From Novosphingobium sp. PhB57 (GTDB lineage Bacteria > Pseudomonadota > Alphaproteobacteria > Sphingomonadales > Sphingomonadaceae): a DNA stretch of 64,000 nucleotides. The notes beneath the pieces are model-generated. The model made no database searches. It worked only from the letters and a program-made list of their open reading frames with translations, and had not been told where the DNA came from. Shown piece after piece: positions 53,837 through 62,644 of this stretch; positions within the stretch are counted from its first letter, which is position 1; each line of letters opens with the position of its first letter. The stretch is from the NCBI RefSeq assembly GCF_004342985.1, contig NZ_SMBO01000003.1:248001-312000 (forward strand), in the 5' to 3' direction. The translations under genes were made by a program, and so were the position numbers.

Positions 53837-54053
53837 ACGCATTGTTTTCGATGCTGCGTTGCAGAAATAAGATCGGGCGGAAATGTTGTAGAAATATCAC
53901 GGTGCCGCTTCGTTGCGTGGCTCGCCGATGTTTTTGCAGCGCACCATCAACGTCGTTGACTTCGATGGGCTTTTTCTCGCCTTCGGCAGAGTCGCATGGT
54001 GCTGCCGGGTTTTTGCGCCAGAAGTGCCGTCCAGGAAAAAGTCGATCCGCGGT
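53837..54053. other. Gap between the third TonB receptor and the EPS locus
   Basis: Including the palindrome this gap is 290 bp. It is more AT-rich than the flanks and carries several short T runs (for example TTTTTCTC near 53970). No credible gene and no clear terminator for the leftward polymerase gene are seen. Confidence 0.4.
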
Positions 54054-55619
54054 TCATGCGCGCAGCGGGGCGCTGTCCGGCATCCATTGCAGCGGCGCAC
54101 GCCGGGCCTGCGGTTTCGCCAGGATAGTGGCAGACAGTCCGAACAGCCCCAGCGTCAGGAAAGCGGGACGCCCGCCGAAGGAGGTAAAGAACAGCATCTC
54201 GCTCAGCATCACCAGCACCCCGAACACGAAGGCCGCGGGGGCCTCTCCCGGCGTGCGGCGCAGGACGCGGCGGCGCTTCCACAGCGAAACGAGAGGGTCG
54301 AGGAAGTTACCGATGAAGATCGCCAGCCCTGCCGATCCGGCGATCAGCGCGATCCAGAGGTAGGTGTTCACGAAATCGATGATTCCCTCTCCCTGCCGCA
54401 AGTCTGCCAGCAGCACATTGAGCCGCGGCATCGAATGCCCGAACATCGGGCTTTGCCAGAACACTTCCTTGCCCTTTTCGAAAAGATCGCGGCGATAGGT
54501 CGTGGTCTCGTTGGCGCCCCCGTCGGACAGCCCCAGCGCTTCGGCAAAAGTGAGGGAAAGCTGGGCCGTCACGAAGACGATGCCCAGCGCCAGGCCGATC
54601 CCACCGGCACAGGCCAGCAGCGAGCGCCAGCGTCCCCGATAGATCGCCATGGCCACCGATGCGAGCGCGAGCCCGATCCAGGCGCCCCGCGATTGCGGCG
54701 CCGATACCCCAAGGAACGTGATCGCCAGCAGCCCGGAATGACGCAGGGCAGATCGAAAATCCTCCCGCAGCAGGCTGAGGGCGGCGAAGCACATGGCCAG
54801 GACGAGCGCGATGGAGGTCGGCTCCACGAACGGTCCCCCGGCCCGCATCAAACCGCCCCGGGCCTTCACCAGAAGCATCATCGGCACGTTATACTGGCCG
54901 TAAAGCTCATTGTAGATCGGCCAACTGCGCCAGATTTCCAGGACCAGCACTGCCGTCAGCGCCACGCCCCCGCAGGCCAGCCAGCGCAGGGCCATACGTT
55001 GCCCCTCGGTGCTCGTCACGCCGCGGCTGAGGATATAATAGGGCAGGCCCAGGTCGAGGACGAGATTTACCGTCGTTCTAAGGAAATTCGTGGCCGTGGT
55101 CTCGCGCGAGAGGGCAAGGCCGAGCATGAGCAGGAACGCGGCGACCCATCCATCGCTTGTCAGCCGCCGCGGCGCGCTTTCCGATTTCCGGAACTTCAGC
55201 CAGATCGCCACTGCCGCGCCAATGGCAAGCCCGTCCTGCACCCCGAAATCGAACAGCTTCAACCCGCCGATTTCCACCGGGGCGTCCAGCGGAGGCAGCA
55301 GCAACATGCTGAACAGATAGAGCGGAGCGATACGTTCGCGCCGCCCCGCCACCACCGGCACCCAGAAACACATCGCCAGATGCAGCAGCCGCACCGCCGG
55401 GAGCGACCAGGCCAGCATCGGCAGCGCCATCACGCAGAACAGGCTGCGCATGGCCATTTCCTCGCGGTGGACGCGGCGCAGGCAAATCAGGAACAGCGCG
55501 ACGCCCGCCCCGCTGGCACAAGCGACATAGAGCGCCGAATGGATGCTGTAATAGGCGACCGCCAGCAAGGCGAAGAGCCCGCCCGTCCCCATCATCGACT
55601 GAACCGCGTGGCGGTTCAC
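54054..55619 (-). CDS. O-antigen ligase/polymerase-like membrane protein (Wzy type)
   Basis: 521 residues from GTG 55619, which overlaps the upstream stop codon as GTGA and is preceded by GGCGGAAG. About twelve hydrophobic segments are seen, with a large loop between residues ~370 and 430 (ETTTYRRDLFEKGKEVFWQSPMFGHSMPRLNVLL) as in Wzy_C/O-antigen ligase proteins. The polar loop PQSRGAWIGLALASVAM matches the family's R-G pattern. It would polymerise undecaprenyl-linked repeat units in the periplasm. It is the last gene of the leftward EPS operon. Confidence 0.85.
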   Translation of the reverse strand: MNRHAVQSMMGTGGLFALLAVAYYSIHSALYVACASGAGVALFLICLRRVHREEMAMRSLFCVMALPMLAWSLPAVRLLHLAMCFWVPVVAGRRERIAPLYLFSMLLLPPLDAPVEIGGLKLFDFGVQDGLAIGAAVAIWLKFRKSESAPRRLTSDGWVAAFLLMLGLALSRETTATNFLRTTVNLVLDLGLPYYILSRGVTSTEGQRMALRWLACGGVALTAVLVLEIWRSWPIYNELYGQYNVPMMLLVKARGGLMRAGGPFVEPTSIALVLAMCFAALSLLREDFRSALRHSGLLAITFLGVSAPQSRGAWIGLALASVAMAIYRGRWRSLLACAGGIGLALGIVFVTAQLSLTFAEALGLSDGGANETTTYRRDLFEKGKEVFWQSPMFGHSMPRLNVLLADLRQGEGIIDFVNTYLWIALIAGSAGLAIFIGNFLDPLVSLWKRRRVLRRTPGEAPAAFVFGVLVMLSEMLFFTSFGGRPAFLTLGLFGLSATILAKPQARRAPLQWMPDSAPLRA

Positions 55620-57178
55620 GGCGCTTCCGCCTGAAAGCGGCGCACGGCCGAGAGCTTCGGCGTCTCGGCCGCAGGCTGGCCGGCATATTCGCGCAGGCCC
55701 CATGAGCCATATTCGCCGATCGGCGCGGTCGCCGCGTAGAGTACCAGGGTATCGCCGAAACGGCGGCGCCAGCCTTCGAGGTAGCGCAGATAGACCTCGC
55801 CCATGCGCGGATCGCGCTGCACGGCCCGCGCGAGGTCCAGATCGGTGGTGACGAGATGCTGGCCGCCTTCATAGGCGATGTAGCGCAGGCCATGCCGGGC
55901 CGCCACGGCGCGATTGGCCTCCGCCATCGCCAGCGTCCGCTCCATCGAACCCGGCATCTGCGTGAAAATGCGATCGAGATCCCGCTTGCGATAGCCGTCA
56001 AGTTCCAGCCAGAGATAAGGCGCGGTTGCCAGAGCATCCACCCAGCGGTCCGCATGGCCATAGTTCAGGACCATGCGCGCAAGCTCGGGATTGGCATGCT
56101 GGGTGGAGCATACCCGGATCAGCGCCTGCGGCCGGTCGGCATAGATCGCGGTCCAGATGCGCATGGCCGCGACCATGCGCTGGGAATAGCGCTCCATCCG
56201 TGCCCGCATGGGATCGCCGCCGCCAAGCCCCAAGGCAAGTCCCTCCCGCTCAGCCTGGCCCGAGGCATCGAAGATGTCGTTCCACACTTCGTTGCCAAGT
56301 TCGACATAGACTTTGCGCCCCGGATCGAGGCGGGCGTGGACGAGCACCGCGAAGCCGCGCAGATAATCCGCGTCGGCATCGTAGGGCATGAGGAACCACG
56401 GGTCCGCGCCGGCGGCATTGGCAAGGTCGACCATGTCCTCGACCGAGGCGCCCGCCACGCCAACCTGAGACCCGCTGCCCGGAAGGCTGCGGGTCGCCCA
56501 CGAGGCTGGCGCATTGTCGTTCGTGCGCTGCCAGTCGAGAAAGCGAACGACCTTGAAGCCGGAGAGGAAGGCGAGGAATTCCGGGTCGAACCGCTGGCTG
56601 CGCGGGACGCCAGCCTTGCGGCAATCGAGTTCGCGCAAGGGATCGGCCGGGTCGGTGGAGATCAGCTCGACCCAGGCGCCCTCGCCTTCCGCTCCCGTTG
56701 GCCGCAGTTCCAGATCGACCGCGCCGGCAGAAACGCCGAGAACGCGTGCCACACCGCCAGCCTCCAGCCCGCCGCGGCCGGCAAAAGTGCACCGCACCGC
56801 CATTGCCCGAAACGGCGCAGCAGGCAGGACCAGCGGACGCGGCGCTGTTTGCCCCGGTTCCAGGCTGCGCACCCACCCCGCGGCATCGAGCTGCTGGGAG
56901 GGCATCGGCGTCCAGACATCCCCGCGCGAGGAGAACCACTCGCTTTGCAGGATCATGTTGGAGAAGACCTGCTGCCGATTGAAGGTCTGAAGCCCGAACA
57001 AATTGATGCCCAGGGCGGTGGGAGGTGCGGCTACCGGAACGATGTTGGGCCGCAGCGCATCCTGCGCCGAGCGTGCCTGCTCGACGAGGGAATGGCGGCG
57101 CACGGCCTGAGGCCCGAAAACCGCCACGGCCGCTGCCGCGACCGCGCATAGCGACAGCGCGATCGCGGTCCGTTTCAG
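55616..57178 (-). CDS. Membrane-anchored glycoside hydrolase-like protein of the EPS operon
   Basis: About 520 residues. The start is unsettled: CTG 57178 overlaps the preceding stop as CTGA and keeps the single membrane helix (TAIALSLCAVAAAAVAVFG). ATG codons at 57280 and 57316 overlap the upstream gene by more than 100 bp, and GTG 57127 would lose the helix. The periplasmic part has a clan GH-A look: KVYVELGNEVWNDIF gives the Asn-Glu acid/base pair, and LRYIAYEGGQHLV could hold the nucleophile Glu. It may trim or modify the polysaccharide. Function otherwise unknown. Confidence 0.65.
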   Translation of the reverse strand: MKRTAIALSLCAVAAAAVAVFGPQAVRRHSLVEQARSAQDALRPNIVPVAAPPTALGINLFGLQTFNRQQVFSNMILQSEWFSSRGDVWTPMPSQQLDAAGWVRSLEPGQTAPRPLVLPAAPFRAMAVRCTFAGRGGLEAGGVARVLGVSAGAVDLELRPTGAEGEGAWVELISTDPADPLRELDCRKAGVPRSQRFDPEFLAFLSGFKVVRFLDWQRTNDNAPASWATRSLPGSGSQVGVAGASVEDMVDLANAAGADPWFLMPYDADADYLRGFAVLVHARLDPGRKVYVELGNEVWNDIFDASGQAEREGLALGLGGGDPMRARMERYSQRMVAAMRIWTAIYADRPQALIRVCSTQHANPELARMVLNYGHADRWVDALATAPYLWLELDGYRKRDLDRIFTQMPGSMERTLAMAEANRAVAARHGLRYIAYEGGQHLVTTDLDLARAVQRDPRMGEVYLRYLEGWRRRFGDTLVLYAATAPIGEYGSWGLREYAGQPAAETPKLSAVRRFQAEAP

Positions 57179-58074
57179 GGTGTCAGTCCCCCGGCCGCGT
57201 TCTGGAGCCCAAGGGTCATCCTCCGCCAGGTCTGGTGGATGCGGAATATCTGCGGCCCATCGATCAGGTAGCGCCGCCATAAGCGCTGCGGATCGGATCC
57301 CAGGCGATAGAGCCACTCCAGAGACATCTGCTGCATCAGGCGCGGCGCGCGTTCCTGGTCGCCGGTGAGGAACTCCAGTCCCGCCCCCACGCAGAAGCCG
57401 ATACCGCAGGCCGCACCGGCCCTGGCGAGGCGCCGGGCAATGATCTCCTGCTGCGGCGATCCGACCGCCAGGAAGACATACCGAGCCTTGGTGTTGGCCA
57501 GGAACCTTACGGCCCGCGTCACTTCGCGCGGATCACGGATGAAGCCCATCGGCGGATTGTAGTGGTGCAGATCGCAGAGCCCGTAACGGGCGGCGATCCG
57601 GGCCACCATGTCCTCGCTGCCGCCCAGGATCGCCACCCTGTCGTTCCGATCGATATGGTGGTCGAACAAGGCGGCGGTGAGGTCGCTGCCGGTCACGACG
57701 GGAAGGTCCTGCCCCACGGCCCTCGCCATCTTCGCCAGGATCCTGCTGTCGCAGAGTGTCATCCAGGCGCCGCGATAAGCAGGCCAGAGGTCCGAGCGGC
57801 GGCGCTGCAGCCGCACGACATGGTCGACATTGGGCGTCACCACATAAGCGAACGGTGCCGACGGCGGGCGCGAAACGATGGCGTCGAGCGCCCCTGCCAT
57901 GTCGATCCGCGTGAAAGCCAGTTCGAGAAATTCCACGGGACCGGGATCGGGCCGCTCAAGTGCCGAAAGAGGCTCTGCCAGAGTTGCAGAAGTGGCCGCC
58001 ACCAGAGCAGCCAGCTCGCGCATGTCAGCCGGCGCGAATTCTCCCGAAGTCTTGTGGAACTTGTCGAGGTACAT
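57175..58074 (-). CDS. WecG/TagA/CpsF-family glycosyltransferase
   Basis: 299 residues from ATG 58074 with GGGGAG upstream. The family core is FAYVVTPNVDHVVRLQRRRSDLWPAYRGAWMTLCDSRILAKMARAVGQDLPVVTGSDLT, then VAILGGSEDMVARIAARYG, RYVFLAVGSPQQEIIARRL and GIGFCVGAGLEFLTGDQERAPRLMQQMSLEWLYRLGSDPQRLWRRYL. The TPNVDH and GSPQQE boxes are the known substrate and nucleotide motifs. These enzymes add ManNAc(A) or glucose-type sugars to lipid carriers. It is the first gene of the leftward EPS operon and overlaps the next gene by 4 bp. Confidence 0.92.
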   Translation of the reverse strand: MYLDKFHKTSGEFAPADMRELAALVAATSATLAEPLSALERPDPGPVEFLELAFTRIDMAGALDAIVSRPPSAPFAYVVTPNVDHVVRLQRRRSDLWPAYRGAWMTLCDSRILAKMARAVGQDLPVVTGSDLTAALFDHHIDRNDRVAILGGSEDMVARIAARYGLCDLHHYNPPMGFIRDPREVTRAVRFLANTKARYVFLAVGSPQQEIIARRLARAGAACGIGFCVGAGLEFLTGDQERAPRLMQQMSLEWLYRLGSDPQRLWRRYLIDGPQIFRIHQTWRRMTLGLQNAAGGLTP

Positions 58075-58353
58075 GGTGTTTCTCCCCGTGGACGAATATG
58101 CCGCAGGGCCGGTCGCCGATCTCTTGTGGCTACCGGGACCGTCCATCCGCCTGCGAAGATTCCGGTCCCCCTTTCCGCCATCCGCATTTGCCGATCCGCT
58201 TCCGCCGTCCTGTCGATGCAGGCGCTGATCAGGCCACTGGCGAATTCTCCTACCCGTGAAGCCCGCCCCCCGATCGAACGATTACGGGCGTTTGGCCCGA
58301 CCGATACCCTCCTGACCGGACTGCGGGAGAGAGCCCGCGTCCAGGGAGGTATC
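58075..58353. other. Divergent promoter region of the EPS locus
   Basis: 279 bp between the start of the WecG gene and the GTG of the exporter gene. It must hold the promoters of both EPS arms. I see no clear inverted repeat, no sigma-54 site and no conserved box. GGGAGG at about 58344-58349 is the exporter's ribosome site. Confidence 0.4.
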
Positions 58354-59061
58354 GTGTCCTTTGCCCGCGCGTCGTCCATGCGTTCCGGAAAGTCAGGCCG
58401 CCGCGCCGCGCGCATCTTTCGCGCATTCGCCGGATGCCTGGCGCTCCTGTCATGGGGCATGTGCGGTCACCTTGCGGCCAAGGAGGCCGGTGAAGCCGTG
58501 ACGGCGGCGGCCGTATCGGCGGCAGGCGCCCAGCCGCAATCCGCTGCCTCCACCCGCTATACCGTGAATGCGGGCGACGAACTCGAGGTCTTCGTGTGGG
58601 GCGAGGAGCGGATGCAGCGGCAGGTGCTGGTCCAGCCCGACGGAACCTTCGCGTTCCCCCTCGCAGGTACGATCAAGGCGAGCGGGCGCAATGTCTCCGA
58701 CATCGCGGCGGAGCTGCGCGAGCGCATTTCCCTCAACTATCGCACGGCGCCGCCCGATGTCACCGTCTCGCTGCGCGGGGCGACGGGCATGCGCTTCTAT
58801 GTCCTGGGCAAAGTCCGCACGCCCGGCAGCTTCACCAGCGGCACCGCGCCGAACGTCCTTCAGGCCCTCAGCATGGCCGGGGGCACCGCCGAGTTCGCGG
58901 ATGTCCGTCATGCCGTGATCCTGCGGCAAACGGCGCAAGGCCAGGTGGTGGAACCCGTGCAGCTCCAGCGCCTGCTGAAGGGCGGTCGCAGCCTCGATCC
59001 CGGCAATCTCGCCAAGCCGCTGCCGACCCTGTCGAGCGGCGACGTCCTCGTCATTCCGTGA
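58354..59061 (+). CDS. Polysaccharide export outer-membrane protein (OPX, Wza/GumB-like)
   Basis: 235 residues from GTG 58354, chosen for GGGAGG 5 nt upstream. An N-terminal signal segment (RAFAGCLALLSWGMCGHLAA) lacks a clear lipobox. The polysaccharide-export domain is YTVNAGDELEVFVWGEERMQRQVLVQPDGTFAFPLAGTIKASGRNVSDIAAEL, followed by one SLBB domain (MRFYVLGKVRTPGSFTSGTAPNVLQALSMAGG). It is shorter than Wza and lacks the C-terminal membrane-spanning helix, which the next gene (a barrel protein) may compensate for. The 4-bp GTGA overlap couples it to that gene. Confidence 0.92.
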   Translation: MSFARASSMRSGKSGRRAARIFRAFAGCLALLSWGMCGHLAAKEAGEAVTAAAVSAAGAQPQSAASTRYTVNAGDELEVFVWGEERMQRQVLVQPDGTFAFPLAGTIKASGRNVSDIAAELRERISLNYRTAPPDVTVSLRGATGMRFYVLGKVRTPGSFTSGTAPNVLQALSMAGGTAEFADVRHAVILRQTAQGQVVEPVQLQRLLKGGRSLDPGNLAKPLPTLSSGDVLVIP

Positions 59062-60224
59062 AGGCGCGGCAGCGTGGTCCGCTTCCTGCTCTCGCGATCG
59101 GCGCTCTTGCACTCGCCGCAATGCTGCCGGCCCGGTCTGCGGCGCAGAACCAGCCCCGTATCGAGGTCGACATGAGCCTGTTCGCCGCGCGCAATCCCTT
59201 CCTGCTGCCCGGTGACGATGCCGTCACCCTGGGCGGGCAGATCGCCGGAAAGGCCAGCGCCGAATGGCCGCTCGACTTCCGCACCAGGATCGAGACCGGC
59301 GGTTCGCTGGCCTATCGCCAGTATACGCGCGAATACGGAAACTTCCTGACCGGCAGCGCCGAACTGGCGCTGGTCCACCACCGCAACGAATACCTGTCGC
59401 TGCGCACCGAGCTTTCCTTCGAACGTGTCCTGCCGGTGGAGGCCGTGGCCTCCAGCCTCGACAGCGCGATCGACCCGGTCAGCCTTCAGGACCGCTACGA
59501 GGTGGCCCAAGGCGTGACCGTCCATACCGACGCCCGCACCGCACTGAATGCCAGGCTGGGCTGGAGCCGCATCGAACCGCGCGGCTCCCTGCTGCTGACG
59601 CCGACCGACGCCGTTTCGCTCGACTTCGGCGCGGAGAACCGGATCGACGCCGCCACTACCCTCGGCCTGGGCGGACAGATCACGTCGAGCCGCTCGAGCA
59701 GCGGGGGCGATCCGCACGCCTGGGCCGTCCAGGCCAAGGCGATCCGGCGCTTTCCCCGTGCCTGGAATGCCGAGATCGAGATCGGCGTAACCCGGCTTTC
59801 GCGCCTCAGGCCGGGCAGCGGGCGCGAGAGCGGGCCGGTGCAATTCTCGGGGAACGGCAGCCTTTGCCACGAGCCGGGACATATCCGCTTCTGCGCTTCC
59901 GCCGCCGTCGCCTCGGTGGTCAGCAGCTTCGGCGGCATCCAGCGCGAAGTCTCCGCCGCGACCAGCCTGGACTGGCGCAGCAGCGAGCGAGGGCGGCTCA
60001 TCGCACGCGGGGAATATCGCCGTTCTCCCCAAAGCGGCGGCCCGGGCGGCAACCTGCCGGACATCGAAGTCCTCAGCCTCACCTCCCGCTATGAGCACCG
60101 GCTGGACGGACAGTTTTTGCTCTATGGCGGTGCGGAATTTCAGCAAAGGACGGGACTGAGCGACATCAGGCTGAACTCGCTGACGTTCCGCACCGGGCTG
60201 CTCTACCGGATACCCCGGCCATGA
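59058..60224 (+). CDS. Outer-membrane beta-barrel protein of the EPS operon
   Basis: 388 residues from GTG 59058, overlapping the exporter stop as GTGA. The signal peptide is LPALAIGALALAAMLPARSAAQ. The body alternates polar and apolar residues over many strands: TRIETGGSLAYRQYTREYGNFLTGSAELALVHHRNEYLSLRTELSFERVL and VLSLTSRYEHRLDGQFLLYGGAEFQQRTGLSDIRLNSLTFRTGLLYRI. It resembles the outer-membrane barrel proteins found in EPS loci with PEP-CTERM/XrtA-type genes, although no exosortase is present here. It is probably an export pore or OPX partner. No closer family can be assigned. Confidence 0.75.
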   Translation: MKARQRGPLPALAIGALALAAMLPARSAAQNQPRIEVDMSLFAARNPFLLPGDDAVTLGGQIAGKASAEWPLDFRTRIETGGSLAYRQYTREYGNFLTGSAELALVHHRNEYLSLRTELSFERVLPVEAVASSLDSAIDPVSLQDRYEVAQGVTVHTDARTALNARLGWSRIEPRGSLLLTPTDAVSLDFGAENRIDAATTLGLGGQITSSRSSSGGDPHAWAVQAKAIRRFPRAWNAEIEIGVTRLSRLRPGSGRESGPVQFSGNGSLCHEPGHIRFCASAAVASVVSSFGGIQREVSAATSLDWRSSERGRLIARGEYRRSPQSGGPGGNLPDIEVLSLTSRYEHRLDGQFLLYGGAEFQQRTGLSDIRLNSLTFRTGLLYRIPRP

Positions 60225-61759
60225 ACCGGCCCTCACCCTCACTTTCACGAGGCCCGGCACCTGCACGAAGCAGCGACCAGGCCCTTTCAGCGCTCGGTGT
60301 CGATCCCGACAGCATCGGCATCTACCCGCGCGAGATCCTGGCGATGTTCCGCCGGCGCTGGCGCTGGATGATCGCGCCGATCGTGCTGGGCCTTCTGGCC
60401 GCGGGCATTGCCGTGGCCTTGCGCAAGCCGGTCTACCAGTCGGCGGCAACGCTGCTGATCGATTCCCCGCAGATCCCCACCAGCCTCATCGCCTCGCCGC
60501 TGACCGATATCGCGGACGAGCGGATCGCGAAGATCCGCCAGCAGATCGTCAGCCGCGACAGCCTGGCCGGGCTCATCCGCGGCAACGACCTCTATCCCGA
60601 CAAGCGCACCCGCATCGATTTCCCCGGCCTGTTGGACGTGATGCGCGGCGACATCGGCGTCGATCTGGTCGGCGCCGACCAGGCACGCGGCGGCGGCAGC
60701 ACGATCGCTTTCACGCTCTCGTTCAAATATCCCGACGCGCTCAAGGCGCGCAACGTCACCGAGCAGCTCACGCGCATGTTCCTGGTCGAGGACAAGCGCT
60801 TCCGCACCGAACAGGCGACGGGAACGGCCTCGTTCCTGGAGAGCCGATCGGAGGAACTGCGGCGGCAGCTGCGGGACCTTGAGGACAAACGGCGCAGCGT
60901 GGAGGCACATTACGCCGGCGCCCTGCCCAGCAGCGTGGCCCTCAGCGCGCAGTCCAGTTCGGCCCTGCGCGCCGAAGTTTCGCGCACGGATGCGGAAACG
61001 CAAGGGCTGGTCCAGCAGAACGGCCTGCTCGCCGCCCGCCAGCAGGAGCTTCGACAGGCCCCGCCCAGCGGCGCCGACGGTGTGCGCCGGGCAGAGGACC
61101 GGCTGGCGCAGCTGCTCGCGGTCCATTCCGATGTCTTCCCGGACGTCGTGGCCGCGCGGGCCGAACTGGAGCGGCAGAAGGCCCTGCAATCGCACCTGCC
61201 CCCGGCTGGAACTAACCTCATCGAAACCGAAATCGCCGCCGGGCGGCAACGGATCGGCGTGCTTGCCAGCCGGCGGGCCGAGCTGGTGCACACCATGGCC
61301 GACCTCGACCAGCGCGCCGCGCAGGCCCCGCAGGCCGCCTACGAACTCAACATGATCGAGCGCGAATACGACAACATCAAGCGCCAGTACGATTCCCTGC
61401 GTGAAAAGCAGCTGGAGGCGCAAGTCGCGGCCAACCTCCAGTCGGAAGACAAGGGCGAGCGCTTTACCGTGGTCGACCAGCCCAGCCTGCCGCTGCAACC
61501 GCTGGGGCTGAAACCGGCGATACTCCTGGCCCTGGGCATTGCTGGCGGGGCCGCAGTGGGCCTTTGCATGATCCTGGGCTTCGAACTGCTGAGCGGCACC
61601 ATCCACGGCGCCGACACATTGGCGCGGACCATGCAGGTGCCCTCCTTCGGGGTCGTGCCGCTGGTGACAGAGGAGAGCCGCTTCTCGCGTCTGGCCGACG
61701 AGACCCTCACAAGGCTGCGCGCCTATCTGCCCGGCCTCTCCACGGAGGTGAACCGATGA
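60221..61759 (+). CDS. Polysaccharide co-polymerase/chain-length determinant (Wzc N-terminal type)
   Basis: 512 residues, with an ATGA overlap with the previous gene. Two membrane helices flank a large periplasmic region: MIAPIVLGLLAAGIAVALRK near residue 50 and PAILLALGIAGGAAVGLCMILGFELL near residue 425. Between them lies a long coiled coil (SEELRRQLRDLEDKRRSVEAHY and later), typical of PCP-2a proteins. The proline-rich motif before helix 2 reads DQPSLPLQPLGLKP. It lacks the kinase domain, which the next gene encodes separately. It should control chain length and contact the exporter. Confidence 0.92.
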   Translation: MNRPSPSLSRGPAPARSSDQALSALGVDPDSIGIYPREILAMFRRRWRWMIAPIVLGLLAAGIAVALRKPVYQSAATLLIDSPQIPTSLIASPLTDIADERIAKIRQQIVSRDSLAGLIRGNDLYPDKRTRIDFPGLLDVMRGDIGVDLVGADQARGGGSTIAFTLSFKYPDALKARNVTEQLTRMFLVEDKRFRTEQATGTASFLESRSEELRRQLRDLEDKRRSVEAHYAGALPSSVALSAQSSSALRAEVSRTDAETQGLVQQNGLLAARQQELRQAPPSGADGVRRAEDRLAQLLAVHSDVFPDVVAARAELERQKALQSHLPPAGTNLIETEIAAGRQRIGVLASRRAELVHTMADLDQRAAQAPQAAYELNMIEREYDNIKRQYDSLREKQLEAQVAANLQSEDKGERFTVVDQPSLPLQPLGLKPAILLALGIAGGAAVGLCMILGFELLSGTIHGADTLARTMQVPSFGVVPLVTEESRFSRLADETLTRLRAYLPGLSTEVNR

Positions 61760-62568
61760 ACGCCGAGCCCGGTATCCCGCCGCTGCTGCGAACGGCCGGC
61801 ATTCCGGACGATGCCCCGGCACTGCTCGATCCGCGGCACCTTGCAGAGAACCGCATCTGCGGTTTCGGGCAGATGAGCGAGCAGCTCTATCCCTTCTTCA
61901 TGATCCGCTCCACGCTGCTGGCGCATGTCGAGGCGACCGGGCATCGCACTTTCGCCATCACCTCGATCGAGGCGGGGAACGGCAAGACCCATGTCGCGAC
62001 GAACCTCGCGGCCGTACTCAGCCGCGTGCGGCCGACCATACTGGTCGAACTGGACTTGCGCCGCCCCACCCTCGGCGCGCGCCTAGGGCTGACGGGCGCC
62101 GGGCCGGGGATCGACGATTACCTGGCAGGAGAAGCTGCCTGGAGCGACACGGCGACCCGCATCGACGGGGTCGACCTGGCCGTCCACCGTGTCCGCCGCG
62201 CCCACCCGAGCGCCGAGCAACTCCTGGCCTCCCCGCGCCTTGCCCATGCCTTGCGGCACATCGCCGCCGAGGCGGAAGAGGCGATCTGCATCATCGACAC
62301 CCCGCCGGCGCTGATTGGTGACGACCTCGTCCACATTGCCCGCAACATCGACGGCGTACTTCTGGTCGCGCAGGAGGGCCGGAGCCGAAAGAGCGGCGTG
62401 CGCGAAGTGACCGGCGCGCTGGGCGGCACGCCGATCATCGGTTCGATCCTCAACATGTCCCTTTCTCAGCCCGCGCGGCGCAATGAATACGGCTATCCCG
62501 CCGGTCGCGGCCCGGACCGCGAGATGTCCGGCAGGACGGCGCCCGCAACCGGACGGAAGCGGACATGA
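61756..62568 (+). CDS. Tyrosine-kinase-like ATPase of the CpsD/CapB (BY-kinase) family
   Basis: 270 residues, start ATG 61756 overlapping the co-polymerase stop as ATGA. A P-loop NTPase core is present: Walker A AITSIEAGNGKTHVATNLA, Walker A' ILVELDLRRPTLGARLG and Walker B CIIDTPPALIGDD. Two departures stand out: the Walker A loop reads EAGNGKT instead of the usual PGEGKS/T, and the C-terminal Tyr cluster is reduced to two residues in NEYGYP. It partners the preceding co-polymerase in regulating chain length. Whether it autophosphorylates cannot be told from sequence. Confidence 0.88.
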   Translation: MNAEPGIPPLLRTAGIPDDAPALLDPRHLAENRICGFGQMSEQLYPFFMIRSTLLAHVEATGHRTFAITSIEAGNGKTHVATNLAAVLSRVRPTILVELDLRRPTLGARLGLTGAGPGIDDYLAGEAAWSDTATRIDGVDLAVHRVRRAHPSAEQLLASPRLAHALRHIAAEAEEAICIIDTPPALIGDDLVHIARNIDGVLLVAQEGRSRKSGVREVTGALGGTPIIGSILNMSLSQPARRNEYGYPAGRGPDREMSGRTAPATGRKRT

Positions 62569-62644
62569 CCATCGCCCGCGCCGGTTCCTCATCGCCGCGA
62601 CATGGCTTTCGAGTTCAGGCGTCCATGCGCCGGGGAGACGCGCC

